Shown here piece by piece: positions 1-11,946 of a stretch of 64,000 nt of DNA. The notes beneath the pieces are model-generated. The model saw only the letters and a list, made by a program, of their open reading frames with translations. It was not told the origin of the DNA and ran no database searches. Source of the DNA: Hordeum vulgare subsp. vulgare (Eukaryota > Streptophyta > Magnoliopsida > Poales > Poaceae); assembly GCF_904849725.1 (NCBI RefSeq), contig NC_058521.1:430298676-430362675 (forward strand), read 5' to 3'. Position numbers and translations under genes: made by a program. The first letter of the stretch is position 1; each line of letters starts with the position of its first letter.

Positions 1-2973
1 GATCGGGGTCCCGACAATCATAAAAAGAATATCCTTTGTGATAGTTACATTGTTGAATTCAAATATGATCCCACATGTAATTGCTATGAGAGAGGAAAAT
101 ATTGTGGTAGAAACTTTCATGTTACCAATTTACCTCTCGTTATGTTGAGATTGTTCTTGTATCTTTCTTCTTCCTTGCATATGGCAGCTATTGGTTGTCT
201 TGACAATATTTTTTCCTATAAAATGCCTATGCATAGGAAGTATATTATACTTAGATATGATTTTCACATGCTTTAGGATGCTCTCGTTGTGCTTCAATTC
301 TTGTCTTTTGTGAGAGCATCATTGAATGCCTAGCTAAGGGCGTTAAACAAAAGAGCTTGTTGGGAGGCAACCCAAACGAATCTATCCTCTTTCTTTCTGT
401 TTTGTGTTTTCCACACTTTCATAATTCTGTTATGGTTGTGTTTTTTGTGTTTCTTTTTGCGTTTGTGCCAAGCAAAACCGTTATGATTAGTCTTGGGGAT
501 GATCGTTTGGTAATGCTGGAAAAGACAGAAACTTTCTGCTCACGAAAAGAATTTTCATTTTTTTTCTGTAAGAGCTTTTGAGTTTATTCTTTTTGGTGCT
601 GATTGCTAAGAAAATTATTCAGACTGTCGCAATGTTTCAGAATTGTTGAAGTACCAGAGGTATACGAAACATACAGATTGCTACAGACTGGTCTGCTGTT
701 AACAGATTCTGTTTTTGTTGTGTTGGTTGCTTATTTTGATGAAACTATGGATAGTATCGGGGGTATTAGCCATGGAATATTGAAAGTACAGTAACCCAAC
801 ATCAGCACAAGTAGAATTTAATTTTGCTACAGTACCTAAGGAAGTGGTGGTTTGCTTTCTTGTACTAATGTTATCACGAGTTTCTATTTAAGTTTCGTGT
901 TGTGAATTTTTCAAGTTTTGGGTGAAGTTCTTATGGACAAAAAGATAAAGAGTGGCAAGAGCTCAAGCTTGGGGATGCCCAAGGAACCCCAAGAGATTCA
1001 AGGATGCCGTAAAAGCCTAAGCTTGGGGATGCCCCGGGAAGGCATCCTCTCTCTCGTCTTCAATCCATCGGTAACGTTACTTGGGGCTATATTTTTATTC
1101 ACCACATGTTATGTGTTTTTGTTTGGAGCGTCTTGTATCGTAGGAGTCTTTTATTTTTGTTGTGTCACAATCATCCTTGCTGCACACCTAGAGAGATAGA
1201 CATGCACTCACCGTGATTTTGTCGAGCTTCACTTATATCTTTTGGTAGACAATTCAGCTCACATGTGCTTCACTTATATCTTTTGAGCTAGATACTTTTG
1301 CTCTATGTGCTTCACTTATATCTTTTAGAGAACAGTGGTGCGTGGCTTGGTAGTTGATCTATACTTGGAAAGTAGTCTCAAAAGGGGTAGTTATCTAAAG
1401 GGATACGAAAACTTCCACCTTCATGTGCATTGAATAATTAGAGAAGTTTGATTCATCTCAATTAGTTTTGAGTTGTGGTTTTAGTAATATTGAAGTCATG
1501 CTAGTAAGGTGTTGTGGATATAGAAATACTTGTGTTGAAGTTAGTGATTCCCGTAGCATGCACGTATGGTGAACCGCTATGTGATGAAATCTGAGCATGA
1601 TTAGTCTATTGATTGTCATCCTTTGTGTGGCGGTCGGGATCGCGCGATGGTTTATACCTACCAACCCTTCCCCTAGGAGTATGCGTTGAATGCCTTGTTT
1701 TGATTACTAATAAAACTTTTGCAACAAGTATATGAGTTCTTCATGACTAATGATGAGTCCATGGTTTAGATGCACTTTCACCTTCCACCATCACTATCTT
1801 CTTAGTGCCGTGCAACTCTCGCCGGTGCACAAAACCCACCATTAGCCTCCCTCAAAACAGCCACCATACCTACCTACTGTGGCTTTTGCAAAGTCATTCC
1901 GAGATATATTTCCATGCAACTACCACCATGATATGTGCCACCACGTCTACATTGCCTTTGCACGATCGTAATATAGCTAGCATGATGTTTCCATTGATGT
2001 CTATGCCATGCTAGATCATTGCCACGGTACACTACCGAAGGCATTCCATATAGAGTCATAATTGCTCTAAGTTTTGAGTTGAAAGTGTGAGGATCATCAT
2101 TATTGGAGCATTGTCCCATGTGAGCAAATAAAAGAGGCCAAAGAAGCCCATAAAAAAGAGTCCAAAGAGCCCACAAAAAAATAAAAAAATAAAAAAATGA
2201 GAGAAAAAGAGAGAAGGGACAATGCTACCACTTTTTCCACACTTAAGCATTTTGAGCACCATGATCTTCATGATTGAGAGTCTCTCGTTTTGTCACCACC
2301 ATATAGCTAGTGGGAAATTCTCATTATATAACTTGGCTTGTATATTCCAATGATAGACTTCCTCAAAATTGCCTTAGGTCTTCATGAGCAAGCAAGTTGG
2401 ATGCACACCCACTAGTTTTCTTTAAGAGCTTTCACATACTTGTAGCTCTAGTGCATCATTTGTATGGCAATCCCTACTCATTCACATTGATATCTATTGA
2501 TGAGCATCTTCGCAGCTCATTGACATGCCTAGTTAATGTGACTATCTTCTCCTTTTTGTCTTGCAACCCCCACCACATTCCACACCATCTATAGTGCTAT
2601 AACCATGGCTCACGCTCATGTATTGCGTGAGAGTTGAAAATGTTTGAGGAAGTAAAGGTGTGAAACAATTACTTGGCCAATACCGAGGTTGTGCAATTAT
2701 GATAGAGCATAGCCAGACTACATGCTTTTGTAGGGATAACTTTCTTTTGACCTTGTTATTTTGAAAGTTCATGATTACTTTGCTAGTTTGCTTGAATTAT
2801 TATTGTTTCCACGTCAATAGCAAACTATTGTTTTGAATCTAATGGATCTGAACATTCACGTCACATAAGAGGAATTACAAAGGACACCTATGCTAGGTAG
2901 CATGAAAGCATCAAAAATTCATTCTTATCACTTCCCTACTCGAGGACGGGCAGGAGTTAAGCTTGGGGATGCT
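1..2973 (+). mobile_element. Element Z: 3' internal (post-pol) region of an Athila-type Gypsy retrotransposon
   Basis: This stretch holds no convincing ORF longer than about 100 residues. It reads as the long non-coding tail of an Athila-type Gypsy element of the Sabrina/WHAM group. Signs seen are the 'GCTTGTTGGGAGGCAACCC' phrase at 350-373, two purine tracts AAGCTTGGGGATG at 965-977 and 1019-1031, and a third at 2959-2973 directly before an LTR. Positions 2140-2220 are A-rich. The pol genes would lie upstream, outside the window. The small ORFs here look like chance readings. The family name is recall and unverified; that it is a retrotransposon tail next to its own LTR is well supported. 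Confidence 0.75.
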
Positions 2974-4452
2974 TGATACGTCTCAAACGTATCAATAATT
3001 TTTGATGGTTTCACGCTGTTATCTTGTCTTCATTGTATGTTTTATGTACCTTTTTATATCTTTTTGGTACTAACTTATTAATTTAGTGCCAAGTGCTAGT
3101 TCCTGTTTTTTCGTGTTTTTGACTCTTTTCAGATCTGATTTTGGAACGGAGTCCAAACGGAAGAAAAACCCCGAAATGATTTTTTCCCGAACGGAAGAAG
3201 TCCAAGGGGCTTTTGGGCCAAGCCAGGTGGGCTCTAGGGAGCCCACAAGCCCCCACTCCGCCACCAGGGAGCCTCGAAAATACTTTTCCGCCGCCACAAG
3301 CTTCCGTTTCCGCGAGATCTCATCTGGAGACCCTTCCCGGCATCCTGCCGGAGGGGACTTTGGAGTTGGAGGGCTTCTTCATCATCATCATCGCCCCTCC
3401 AATGATTTGTGAGTAGTTCACTTCAGACCTACAGGTCCGTAGTTAGTATCTAGATGGCTTCTTCTCTCTCTTGGATCTTCAATACAAAGTTCTCCATGAT
3501 CTTCATGCGGATCTATCCGATGTAATCTTCTTTCGCGGTGTGTTTGTCGAGATCCGATGAATTGTGGACTTGTGATCAGATTATCTATGATATATATGTG
3601 AGTCTTTGCTGATTTCTTATATGCATGATTTGATATCCTTGTAAGTCTCTCCGAGTCTTGGGTTTTGTTTGGCCAACTAGATCTATGATTCTTGCAATGG
3701 GAGAAGTGCTTGGTTTTGGGTTCTGCGATGTGGTGACCTTTCCCAGTGACAGTAGGGCAGCAACGCACACATCAAGCAGTTGCCATCAAGGGTAAAAAGA
3801 TGGGGTTTTTATCATTGGTTTGAGATTATCCCTCTACATCATGTCATCTTGCTTAAGGCGTTACTCTGTTCTTATGGACTTAATACACTAGATGCATGCT
3901 GGATAGCGGTCGACGTGTGGAGTAATAGTAGTAGATGCAGAAAGTATGGGTCTACATATTTCGGACGTGATGCCTATAGAAATAATCATTGCATAGATAT
4001 CGTCACGACTCTGCACAGTTCTATCAATTGCTCGACAGTAATTTGTTCACCCACCGTCTACTTCCTTTCATGAGAGAAGCCACTAGTAAACACTACGGCC
4101 CCCGGGTCTATTCACATCCATCGTTTACATCTCCGCTTTTACTTTGCTTTGTTAATTTGTTGCTTTCAGTTCTCACTTGGCAAACAATCTATAAGGGATT
4201 GACAACCCCTTCATAGCGTTGGGTGCAAGATTTTCTGTTTGTGCAGGATCTTGAGATACTCTTCCACCGGATTGATACCTTGGTTCTCAAACTGAGGGAA
4301 ATACTTACCGTCGCTGTGCTACATCGCCCTTCTTACTTCGAGGGAACACCAACGCAAGGCTCCAAGACCACGGGGGAAATCCTTTGCATACTTGCCTAGG
4401 AAGTCCCTTAAGGCGTAGCCATAGCTGAAGGATTCCTGGTGCCATCGACACA
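2974..4452 (+). repeat. LTR of element Z (Athila-type Gypsy)
   Basis: The LTR begins TGATACGTCTC right after a polypurine tract and ends ...CGACACA, about 1.48 kb. Its first bases form a perfect inverted repeat, GATACGT/ACGTATC, around a 5-base loop. A GC-rich block at 3190-3330 (GGGAGCCCACAAGCCCCCACTC) matches the promoter-proximal block of the other Athila-type LTRs in the window. A GT-AG-type donor (TTTGTGAGTAG) follows at about 3406. The tail near 4240-4310 carries the usual TTGATACCTTGGTTCTCAAA phrase. A PBS-like motif lies just inside the end at 4437-4449. The exact 3' end could be off by up to 20 bases. Confidence 0.75.
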
Positions 4453-4460
4453 ACTATTTC

Positions 4461-4497
4461 TGGTGCCATTGCAAGGGTACACAACAAAACATCAGAC
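4461..4497 (+). promoter_or_regulatory. Primer-binding site and a few leader bases of an Athila-type element
   Basis: TGGTGCCATTGCAAGGG begins 8 bases after the LTR end and is a degenerate version of the tRNA-Asp-type PBS, TGGCGCCGTTGCCGGGGA. It places the start of an internal region to the right of the LTR, although the same LTR also has a 3' internal tail on its left. The element breaks off near 4497, where minus-strand Copia leader begins. Confidence 0.6.
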
Positions 4498-5157
4498 ACC
4501 ATGATCTCCATGATCACGACCTCCATCATTTTGTCTCCTTGAAGTCATCACGCCAATCTATTACTTCTACTACTATAGCTAACGTTTAGCAATAAAGTAA
4601 AGTTATCACATGGCGTTTGCATCTCATACAATAAATTAAGACAACTCCTATGGCTCCTACCGGTTATCATACTCATAGACATGCAAGTCGTGAATCCTAC
4701 TACAAGAATATGATCAACCTCATACATCACATATAACATCACATTCTTTGGCCAGATCACATCACATGGCATACCCTGCAAAAACAAATTAGACGTCCTC
4801 TAATTATTGTTGCAAGTTTTACGTGGATGATTTGGGTTTCTAGCAAGAACGCTTCTTACCTACGTGATAGCCACAACATTGATATGCCAATGCTAATTAC
4901 CCTTCATAAGGACCCTGTGCATCGAATCCAATTCGACTAAAGTGGGAGAGACAAACATCCGCTCGCCACCTTATGCAACAAGTGCATGTCAGTCGGTGGA
5001 ACCTATCTCACTTAAGCGTACATGTAAGGTCGGTCTGGGCTTCTTCATCCCACAATACCGCCGAAAAGAGATAAGACTAGTAACGGCAAGCAATTGACAT
5101 GATCATCGCCCACAACCTTTGTGTTCTACTCGTGCATAAAATCTACACATAAAACCT
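4498..5157 (-). mobile_element. Element I: 5' untranslated leader of a BARE/WIS/Angela-type Copia, truncated
   Basis: Read on the minus strand this is the leader that follows the PBS of a BARE-type Copia. It shares its layout with the leader of element G (44303-45540), including the GATGGAGATCATGGTGT phrase near its broken end. It contains no ORF of note. The leader stops at about 4497 before gag begins, so the coding part of this copy is missing from the window. The left edge is a junction without visible repeats. Confidence 0.75.
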
Positions 5158-5170
5158 GGCTCTGATACCA
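5158..5170 (-). promoter_or_regulatory. Primer-binding site of element I (initiator tRNA-Met type)
   Basis: The minus strand reads TGGTATCAGAGCC, the standard complement of the 3' end of initiator tRNA-Met used by plant Copia elements. It lies one base from the LTR end at 5172, which fixes the element's orientation as minus. Confidence 0.9.
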
Positions 5171-5171
5171 C

Positions 5172-6920
5172 TGTTGGGTAACGTAGTAATTTCAAAATTT
5201 TCCTACGCCACACAATGGATCTATCTAGGAGAAACCAACAACGAGTAATGGGGTCTAGCATCTTCATACATTTGAAGATCGCTAAGCGGAAGCGTTACTA
5301 TGAACGTGGTCGATGGAGTCGTACTCACAGCGATTCAGATTGCGGTGGATTCCGATCTATGTGCCGAACCATGGCACCTCCGCGTTCAACACACGTTCAG
5401 CCCGGTGACGTCTCCCACGCCTTGATCCAGCAAGGAGGAGGGAGAGGTTGAGGGAGAGCTCGGGTAGCACGATGGTGTTGTGGTGGTGGAGCTACGCGGC
5501 ACTCCAGCACGACTTCGCCAAGCACTATGGAGAACGAGGAGGACGAGGAGGAGGGCTGTGTTGTGGAGGGATGAATTGTGTGTCTCCAAAAGGCCAAAAC
5601 CCTCCAATATATATAGGAGGAGAGGGAGGAGGGTGCCCACCCTTTAGGGTTTTCCACCCTAAGGGTGCGGCAGCCCTAGATGGCTTTGGGCGGCGGCCAA
5701 GGTGGTGGAGGCGCCCTAGGGTGGGCCTTGAGGCCCAAGGTGGCCTCCCATGCCTAGGGTTTTCCCTCCTCCACCCCTTGTTGCGCCTTGGGTAGATTGT
5801 GGAGGCGCTCCAGCCCATTTAGGGCCTGGTTCGCTCCCACTTATGGCCCATGTAGCAGCTTGGGGCTGGTGGCCCTTGCCGGTGGACCCCTAGAACCCTT
5901 CTGGTGGTCCCGGTACATTACTGGTGGCGCCCGAAACACTTTTGGTGTCGAAATCCTCACTTCCTATATATGAATCTTTACCTTGGGACTATTTTGGAGC
6001 TCCTCATGACGTCTAGAATCTCATCGAGGACTCCGAATGACCTTCGGTAACCACGTACACTATTCCCATATAACCCTAGCGTCATCGAACCTTAAGTGTG
6101 TAGACCCTACGGGTTCGGGAAGCATGCAGACATGACCGAGACACCTCTCCGGTCAACAACCAATTGAGGGGTCTGGATATCCATGTTGGTTCCCACATGT
6201 TCCATGATGATCTCATCGGATGAACCACGATGTTAAGGATTCACTCAATCCCGTATGCAATTCCCTTTGTCTACGGTATGATACTTGCCCGAGGTTCAAT
6301 CATTGGTATTCCCATACCTTGTTCAATCTTGTTATCGACAAGTCTCTTTACTTGTTCCATAGCACATCATCCTGTGGCTAACTCCTTAGTCACATTGAGC
6401 TCATTATGATGATGTTCTACCGAGTGGGCCCAAAGATACCTCTCCATCACATGGAGTGACAAATCCCGGTCTCGATTTGGACCAACCCAACAGACACTTT
6501 CAGAGATACCCTTAGTGCACCTTTATAACCACCCAGTTACGTTGTGACGTTTGATGCACCCAAAGCACTCCTACGGTATCCGGGAGTTGTACAATCTCAT
6601 GGCCTAAGTAAATGATACTTGACATTATAAAAGCTTTAGCAGACGAACAACACGATCTAGTGCTATGCTTAGGATTGTGTCTTGTCCATCACATCATTCC
6701 CCAATGATGTGATCCCGTTATCAATGAAAACCATGATCATCTATTGATCAACGAGCTAGCCAACTAGAGGCTCACTAGGGACACATTGTGATCTATATAT
6801 TCACACATGTATTATGGTTTCCGGTTAATTCAATTATAGCATGAATAATAGACAATTATCATGAACCAGGAAATATAATAATAACCAATTTATTATTCCC
6901 TCTAGGGCATATTTCCAACA
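5172..6920 (-). repeat. 5' LTR of element I (BARE/WIS/Angela-type Copia)
   Basis: On the minus strand it begins TGTTGGAAATATGCCCTAGAGG, the hallmark start of BARE/WIS/Angela LTRs, and ends ...CGTTACCCAACA; length is 1749 bases, normal for the family. A TATATATA box lies at 5608-5615 with a GC-rich stretch behind it. Several overlapping ORFs on both strands at 5386-5973 come from this GC-rich LTR sequence and are not genes. Its right edge abuts the Sirevirus LTR directly. Confidence 0.92.
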
Positions 6921-7919
6921 CAACTCACACCTAGACCTACCAGATCCTCCATTGAGGAATATGAGAGACATGAGGACTTTCACAGTTGAAAGTTCCAACC
7001 ATTGCCGCGCAGCACGCCACCTGTCCCAAAGCTTATCCACCCAACGGTCATATCATTAAGGGCATTTATGTCAAATCATGTCGGGATGCTCCCAGGCTAT
7101 AAATAGCCACCCCACAACCACTAGCTGGTTGGATGCTATGAGAGAAACCGACACAGGTCATTTAGAGCAACCCAAATTCCTCAAGGTCTATGAGTGAAAA
7201 TCATCAAGTGGGGAAAAACCCCAAGCACCAAAACCAAACCAAAAACCCAAGTGATTGAGCATCACTGAAGAGTTTGTTCCTGTGTGGAACCAAGGCATGT
7301 TACCTTTGAGGACTGTGCATCCTCCAGATGGTTAGGCGTCATGGTCTAGAGCATCCAACAGTAAATTGTGGATCACAGAGTGACCAAGTTTGTGAGGGTT
7401 TGGAAGTCTGCCCTGAAGACTTACCACGAGCGTTGGGCGAGGACTATGTGTCCTTAGATCAAGGAGAATATGGTAGGGACTGTGTGTCCTTAGGTTTAAA
7501 TACCATCCGCTCCAAACCAGACGTACGACTGTCACATCAGTTGGAATTGGGTCATCAAATGCTGTCTTCATCAAGCCTGTGGTTCTATATCTTCAACCTT
7601 TCCATTTCATCAATTGTATGTTGAATACTTTCATCATTGCTGTTTGAAGAATTTGATTGAAGAATTTCATAAATTTCATCACCTCAAATTCTTCACTCTA
7701 GTTATTCATCACGAGCATATCCTGTACTTATGTCCCGTGCGAACCGAACTGAATTATCCACTCTGAGGACTTTGTTGTAGCCTATTTTACATCTTTGTTC
7801 TATACTATTTCCGCTGCACGTACTTCATGACCGAGACTTCCCTCATTTAGAGTTTCCTCAGTGATGAATTTCTAAAAATTTCCTATTCACCCCCCTCTAG
7901 TCGACTTAACACACTTTTA
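6921..7919 (+). repeat. 5' LTR of element F (Maximus-like Sirevirus, Copia), perhaps 5'-truncated
   Basis: About 1 kb of LTR ends just before a Copia PBS. A TATA box (TATAAATA) is at 7098-7105, in the phrase GGCTATAAATAGCC. The end carries TTCACCCCCCTCTAGTCGA, typical of Maximus-type LTRs. The start coincides exactly with the end of element I's LTR, so the LTR may have lost its own 5' terminus. No TG start is visible at 6921. Confidence 0.75.
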
Positions 7920-7921
7920 AT

Positions 7922-7939
7922 TGGTATCATAGCAAGGTA
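7922..7939 (+). promoter_or_regulatory. Primer-binding site of element F
   Basis: TTGGTATCATAGCAAGGT starts two bases after the LTR end and matches the initiator-tRNA-Met PBS with one change (CAT for CAG), as is common in Sireviruses. Confidence 0.85.
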
Positions 7940-7986
7940 ATCCCTTGTTCTATGTGATTTTGGTTTAACCACCTAGAGTTTTAGTT

Positions 7987-8601
7987 ATGTCGACCACAGG
8001 TATGATCAAAGTAACTGCGGGATGTCCTACCTACGAAGGAAAGGACTTCCCCTACTGGCAGACCAAGATGCAAATGCATCTCCAAGCAATTGACAATGAC
8101 CTCTGGTACATTGTGGAAAATGGTGTTCCTCAAGTTTCCGCAACAATCTCTCCTGCTGATGTGAAGAAGTTCAAGCAACTTGACTCGCAAGCAAAGAATA
8201 TTATCTGTGGGCACCTGAGCAAAGGTCAGTATGGTAGAGTAAGTGCTTTGGGATCTGTGAAGCTTATCTGGGACAGGATGTCCAAAGTCAATGAAGGAGT
8301 CTCAACACAACATGACTCTCGAGTTGATGTTCTTCGCAATTTCTTCAACCTCTTCAAGTGGCTTGACAATGAAAGCTGCCGAGACACCTTTGATCGCCTC
8401 ATAGACATCTCAAACGAACTGCAAGCTTTGGGAGCTAGAGACATCACGGACCATGAAGTGGTGAAGAAACTGCTACGATCACTTGACCCATCATTTGATA
8501 TACTGGTTATGATGATTCAAGAGAGAAGAGACTACAAGATGCTTGATCCTGCTGATATTCTGGAGAGACTACTCATGAATTCCAACAAGAAGAAAAGATA
8601 G
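7987..8601 (+). pseudogene. gag: Gag, N-terminal half (Sirevirus F)
   Basis: The ORF starts at an ATG about 50 bases after the PBS and gives 204 residues of a Copia Gag (UBN2/DUF4219-type capsid region): YPYWQ-like FPYWQTKMQMHL near residue 23, LWYIVENG near 40, and an ELQALGARDITDHEVVKKLLRSL segment near 145-170. These are capsid helices that build the virus-like particle. The frame is lost at about 8600 and Gag continues in another frame from 8628, so at least one small indel separates the halves. Start choice is good because no earlier in-frame ATG follows the PBS. Confidence 0.88.
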
Positions 8602-8627
8602 AGCTGTATGGACCAAATAACTCAAGA

Positions 8628-10523
8628 TTGCATGCATTGAAGGGAAGAGTTGTTTCCTCATTTGAAGAAGAAGAGTCTGACTGCAGTCTTGGTGATCCCG
8701 AAGATCTTGGTCAGGAACTTGCTATGCTTGTGAGGAAATTCCAGAAGTTCACAAAGCGTGGGCAATTCGGAAAGTCTTCAAGAAGATATATGAGGAAATC
8801 AGAATCCTCATCTGAACATTACAAGAAGAGAACATGCCATAAATGCAAGAAATCTGGTCACTACATTGTTGATTGTCCTCGCTGGGTGAAGGAATCAAAG
8901 AAGAAGAAATACAAGGATGAAAGTTCTGACGACACAAAGAAAAAGAAGAAATCCTCAAAGTCTTCATCTTCAAAATCTTCATCGCACAAGAAGACTAGCT
9001 TCGGAAAGGCTCGGGCACTTATCGGTAAGGAAATGTACTCTGAAGAAGAATCCGAGGAATGTGAAGAAGTGGAAGGTTCTGAAGTGGAGTCTAAATCTGG
9101 TGTGGCAAGTCTTGCACTAGCTACCACATTCGTCAACAAGTCCATCTTCAACACTGAAGAAAATGACAACATCAACAACAGTGATGACTGCGATGATGAC
9201 TATGCTCCCGCGTATTGCTTCATGGCAAAAGGTTCTAAGGTACCAAGCCACTCATCCTCCTCTGACTGTAGTGAATGTGAACCTGATGAAATTCAGAAAC
9301 CCAGTTACTTAAAACTTGCAAACATTGCTACTAAACAACAAAGTGCCATTGAAAATCTTCAGAAACTGCTAGACAAAAGCGATGACATGTTGAATGATGA
9401 AATGAATCAGAGTTAAATCCTCACTGAAGATGTCAAAAATCTTCAGTCTAGGTACAATAGTCTTCAAGATCGTCATGTTGGACTCTTAACTGATCATGAA
9501 AAGCTATCCTATGAATTTCTTCAAGGGAAGCTGGACCTTGAGAAGTTGAGAATGTCATATGATGATCTTCGAATGGAAAATGATTCATTACTTGCTCAAC
9601 AAATCAGTTCCACTAAGGTTGAATTCATTCCACCATGCTTGAAATGTATCGAACGCGAAACTGCACATTCTTCACGTGAATAATCAAATGCTTCCATCGC
9701 TACAAATTCTTCAACTATTCTTGTGGTACCAACTTCTTGACTTGAAGAAACCACAAATGCTACTGACGAAAATGAAGGATTGAAGGAGTTCTGTGTGACA
9801 GGTATATACAAAAGTCTCAAAGGGCATCAAACCCTTTGTGATTTGTCGAAAAAGCAGATACTGAACAGGAACCCGAGGAAAGAGGGCATCGCCTTTGTGA
9901 GGAAATTGAACGCTGATGGATCATACTAGAAACCTGAGCAGTACCCCAAAACCTCATGGGTTGCTGAAAAAGGGCCTCCTGTTGACCCATCCACTCTAAC
10001 AGGCTTTGCATGTGATACATCTTATTCCCGAGATGAGTCATTTGACTCTAACTATAAACTGTTCAAAAATCAAGCAGGTGAAGTATTTGCTCAATTTGTT
10101 GGAACTAAATGCAGGGACGGACCACCCCTGAGGAAAATCTGGGTTCCCAAGAGCTTCCTTGAAAGTCTTCAAGTGAATGTTATCATGACACCACGTGTGA
10201 AGAATTGGAACTCCAGATCAAATTCCTCAATTGGACCAAAGTCTTCACGAGGATCAAATTCCTCAACTGGTCAAAACTATGCTCGTACTAATGCTTCTGA
10301 TATGCAGGGAAATTACTTGAGACCCGAATATGTGCATTATTCTTCAAATCATTATGTTCACAAGTCCTCAAGGAATTTCTCTACTTATTCATATGAGTAC
10401 TCTAACCCCCCTTCTGTGAAAAGAAGTGCATTAGCATCAATGCCTCCATTCTCTTATAGTGCACGCAGGATGATGAACTCTTTACCAACCCCTCAGATGT
10501 GGGTGGTCAAGAAATCGAACTAA
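8628..10523 (+). pseudogene. gag: Gag, C-terminal half with zinc knuckle (Sirevirus F), interrupted by stops
   Basis: This continues Gag in a new frame. A CCHC zinc knuckle (CHKCKKSGHYIVDCP) at about 8835-8876 would bind RNA. It is followed by a Lys/Ser-rich tract and an acidic Glu/Asp tract. From about 9320 the sequence has the heptad look of a coiled coil (NLQKLLDKSDDMLN). A TAA at 9414-9416 breaks the frame, and more stops follow near 9680, 9740 and 9927; the same frame then runs to 10523. Long Gag proteins with a C-terminal coiled coil are usual for Sireviruses. Not functional as read. Confidence 0.8.
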
Positions 10524-10779
10524 TCACTTCTGCAGGTCAGGTCTCCAGATGAAAGTCATCATCGGAAGAATTTGCTGGAGACCTGAGGAAATTGCTTGAT
10601 TGGACGCAAGCTAAATCATGATGAAATGATCAATCATTTCACATGTCCTTGTTATATCCTCAAATTTATTTTGTGATGAAAATCAAATCAAATGAAATTG
10701 ATATCATATTCTTCAATCCGAAGCATATGAGATGGCAAGCAGTACTAATTCTTCTGCAGGATGATCAACCCAAGAGTAC

Positions 10780-11191
10780 ATAATGGGTTCTTGACAGTGG
10801 GTGTACAAATCACATGACTGGTGACAAAAGTTTACTAATGAACACCCCACTGATTCCGTCACCATTGAAGCATATCACCTACGGTGACAAAGGTAGAAGC
10901 AAGGTATTGGGACTTGGTAAAGTGGCTATCTCTAAGGATCGACACATGGACAAAGTCATGCTTGTCGAATCCCTTGGGTTTAACCTTATGTCTGTCTCAA
11001 TGCTTTCTGATCTTGATATGATTGCCATCTTTGGAAAATATAGATGTGTAGTCATCATGGAATCTGACAAATCCAAAGTCTTCGAAGGCTTTAGGAGAGG
11101 AGACTTGTACATTGTTGATTTCTCTATAGGTCCTCAACCAGCCACGTGTCTTCTAGCAAAAACCTCAGAAGGTTGGCTATGCCATCAATGA
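10780..11191 (+). pseudogene. pol: Aspartic protease and start of the integrase zinc region (Sirevirus F)
   Basis: The active-site motif LDSGCTNHMTG begins at about 10788, with the catalytic Asp in place. The domain continues through GLGKVAISKD and VESLGFNLMSVSML, a typical Copia protease run. It would cleave the Gag-Pol polyprotein. The frame ends at a TGA (11189-11191) in the middle of the integrase H-x-H zinc region; the same frame picks up again directly afterwards, so this is a single nonsense change and not a domain end. Confidence 0.82.
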
Positions 11192-11946
11192 CTTGGTCAC
11201 GCAGGCATGAGGAATTTGCACACACTGGCGATGAAGAAACACGTCATTGGCATCGAATCAGTCAAATTCCCCAAGGACCATCTCTGGGGTGCTTGTGAGT
11301 CTGGAAAGGTTACCAGATCCAAACACCCCTGGAAGATAATCATGACTACTACTCGTCCATTTGAATTGCTTCATATGGATCTTTTTGGACCTACTCATTA
11401 TGCGACTCTAACCAGTGTAGCATCTCTATATGACTTTGTCATCGTTGATGATTATTCTCGATATACTTGGGAGCATATCATTCTGTATAAAACTGAAGTG
11501 CAGGAAGTCTTCAAACGATTTTCTTCAAGGGCCTCGACAAAATTTGGCGTCAAGATCAAACACATCAGGAGTGATAATGGGACAAAATTCAAAAATACTG
11601 GGCTTGATAATTATCTGGATGAACTTGGTATTACTCATGAATTATCTGCTCCTTATACTCCTCAATAGAATGGCATCGTTGAGCGGAAGAACATGACTCT
11701 GGTTGAAATGGCACGAACCATGCTTGAAGAATATCAGACTCCTCGACGCTTCTGGCCTGAAGCAATCAACACTGCTCGTCACATCATCAACATGGTATAT
11801 CTTCACAAATTCCTCAAGAAAACCTCATACGAACTCCTCACTTACAAGAAATCCAACCTAAGTTATTCAAAATATTTGGTGCAACGTGCTGGATTAGAGA
11901 TACTCACCATAGCTCAAAGTTTGCACCAAAAGCACATGAAGGTTTC
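11192..11946 (+). pseudogene. pol: Integrase (Sirevirus F)
   Basis: The GAG-pre-integrase/zinc region (LGHAGMRNLHTL) leads into a Copia integrase core. Catalytic residues visible are Asp in LLHMDLFGPT (about 11370), Asp in IRSDNGTKF (about 11570) and Glu in GIVERKN (about 11680). A TAG lies just before that last motif (about 11666-11668). One of the paired zinc cysteines reads Trp (LWGACESGK). After 11690 the frame shifts and the C-terminal part is poorly kept. It would insert the cDNA into host DNA; this copy cannot make an intact enzyme. Confidence 0.82.

Noticed and set aside
5386..5973. Overlapping GC-rich ORFs on both strands
   Set aside because: They lie inside the LTR of element I, overlap one another and have no domain; the same happens in the LTRs of G.
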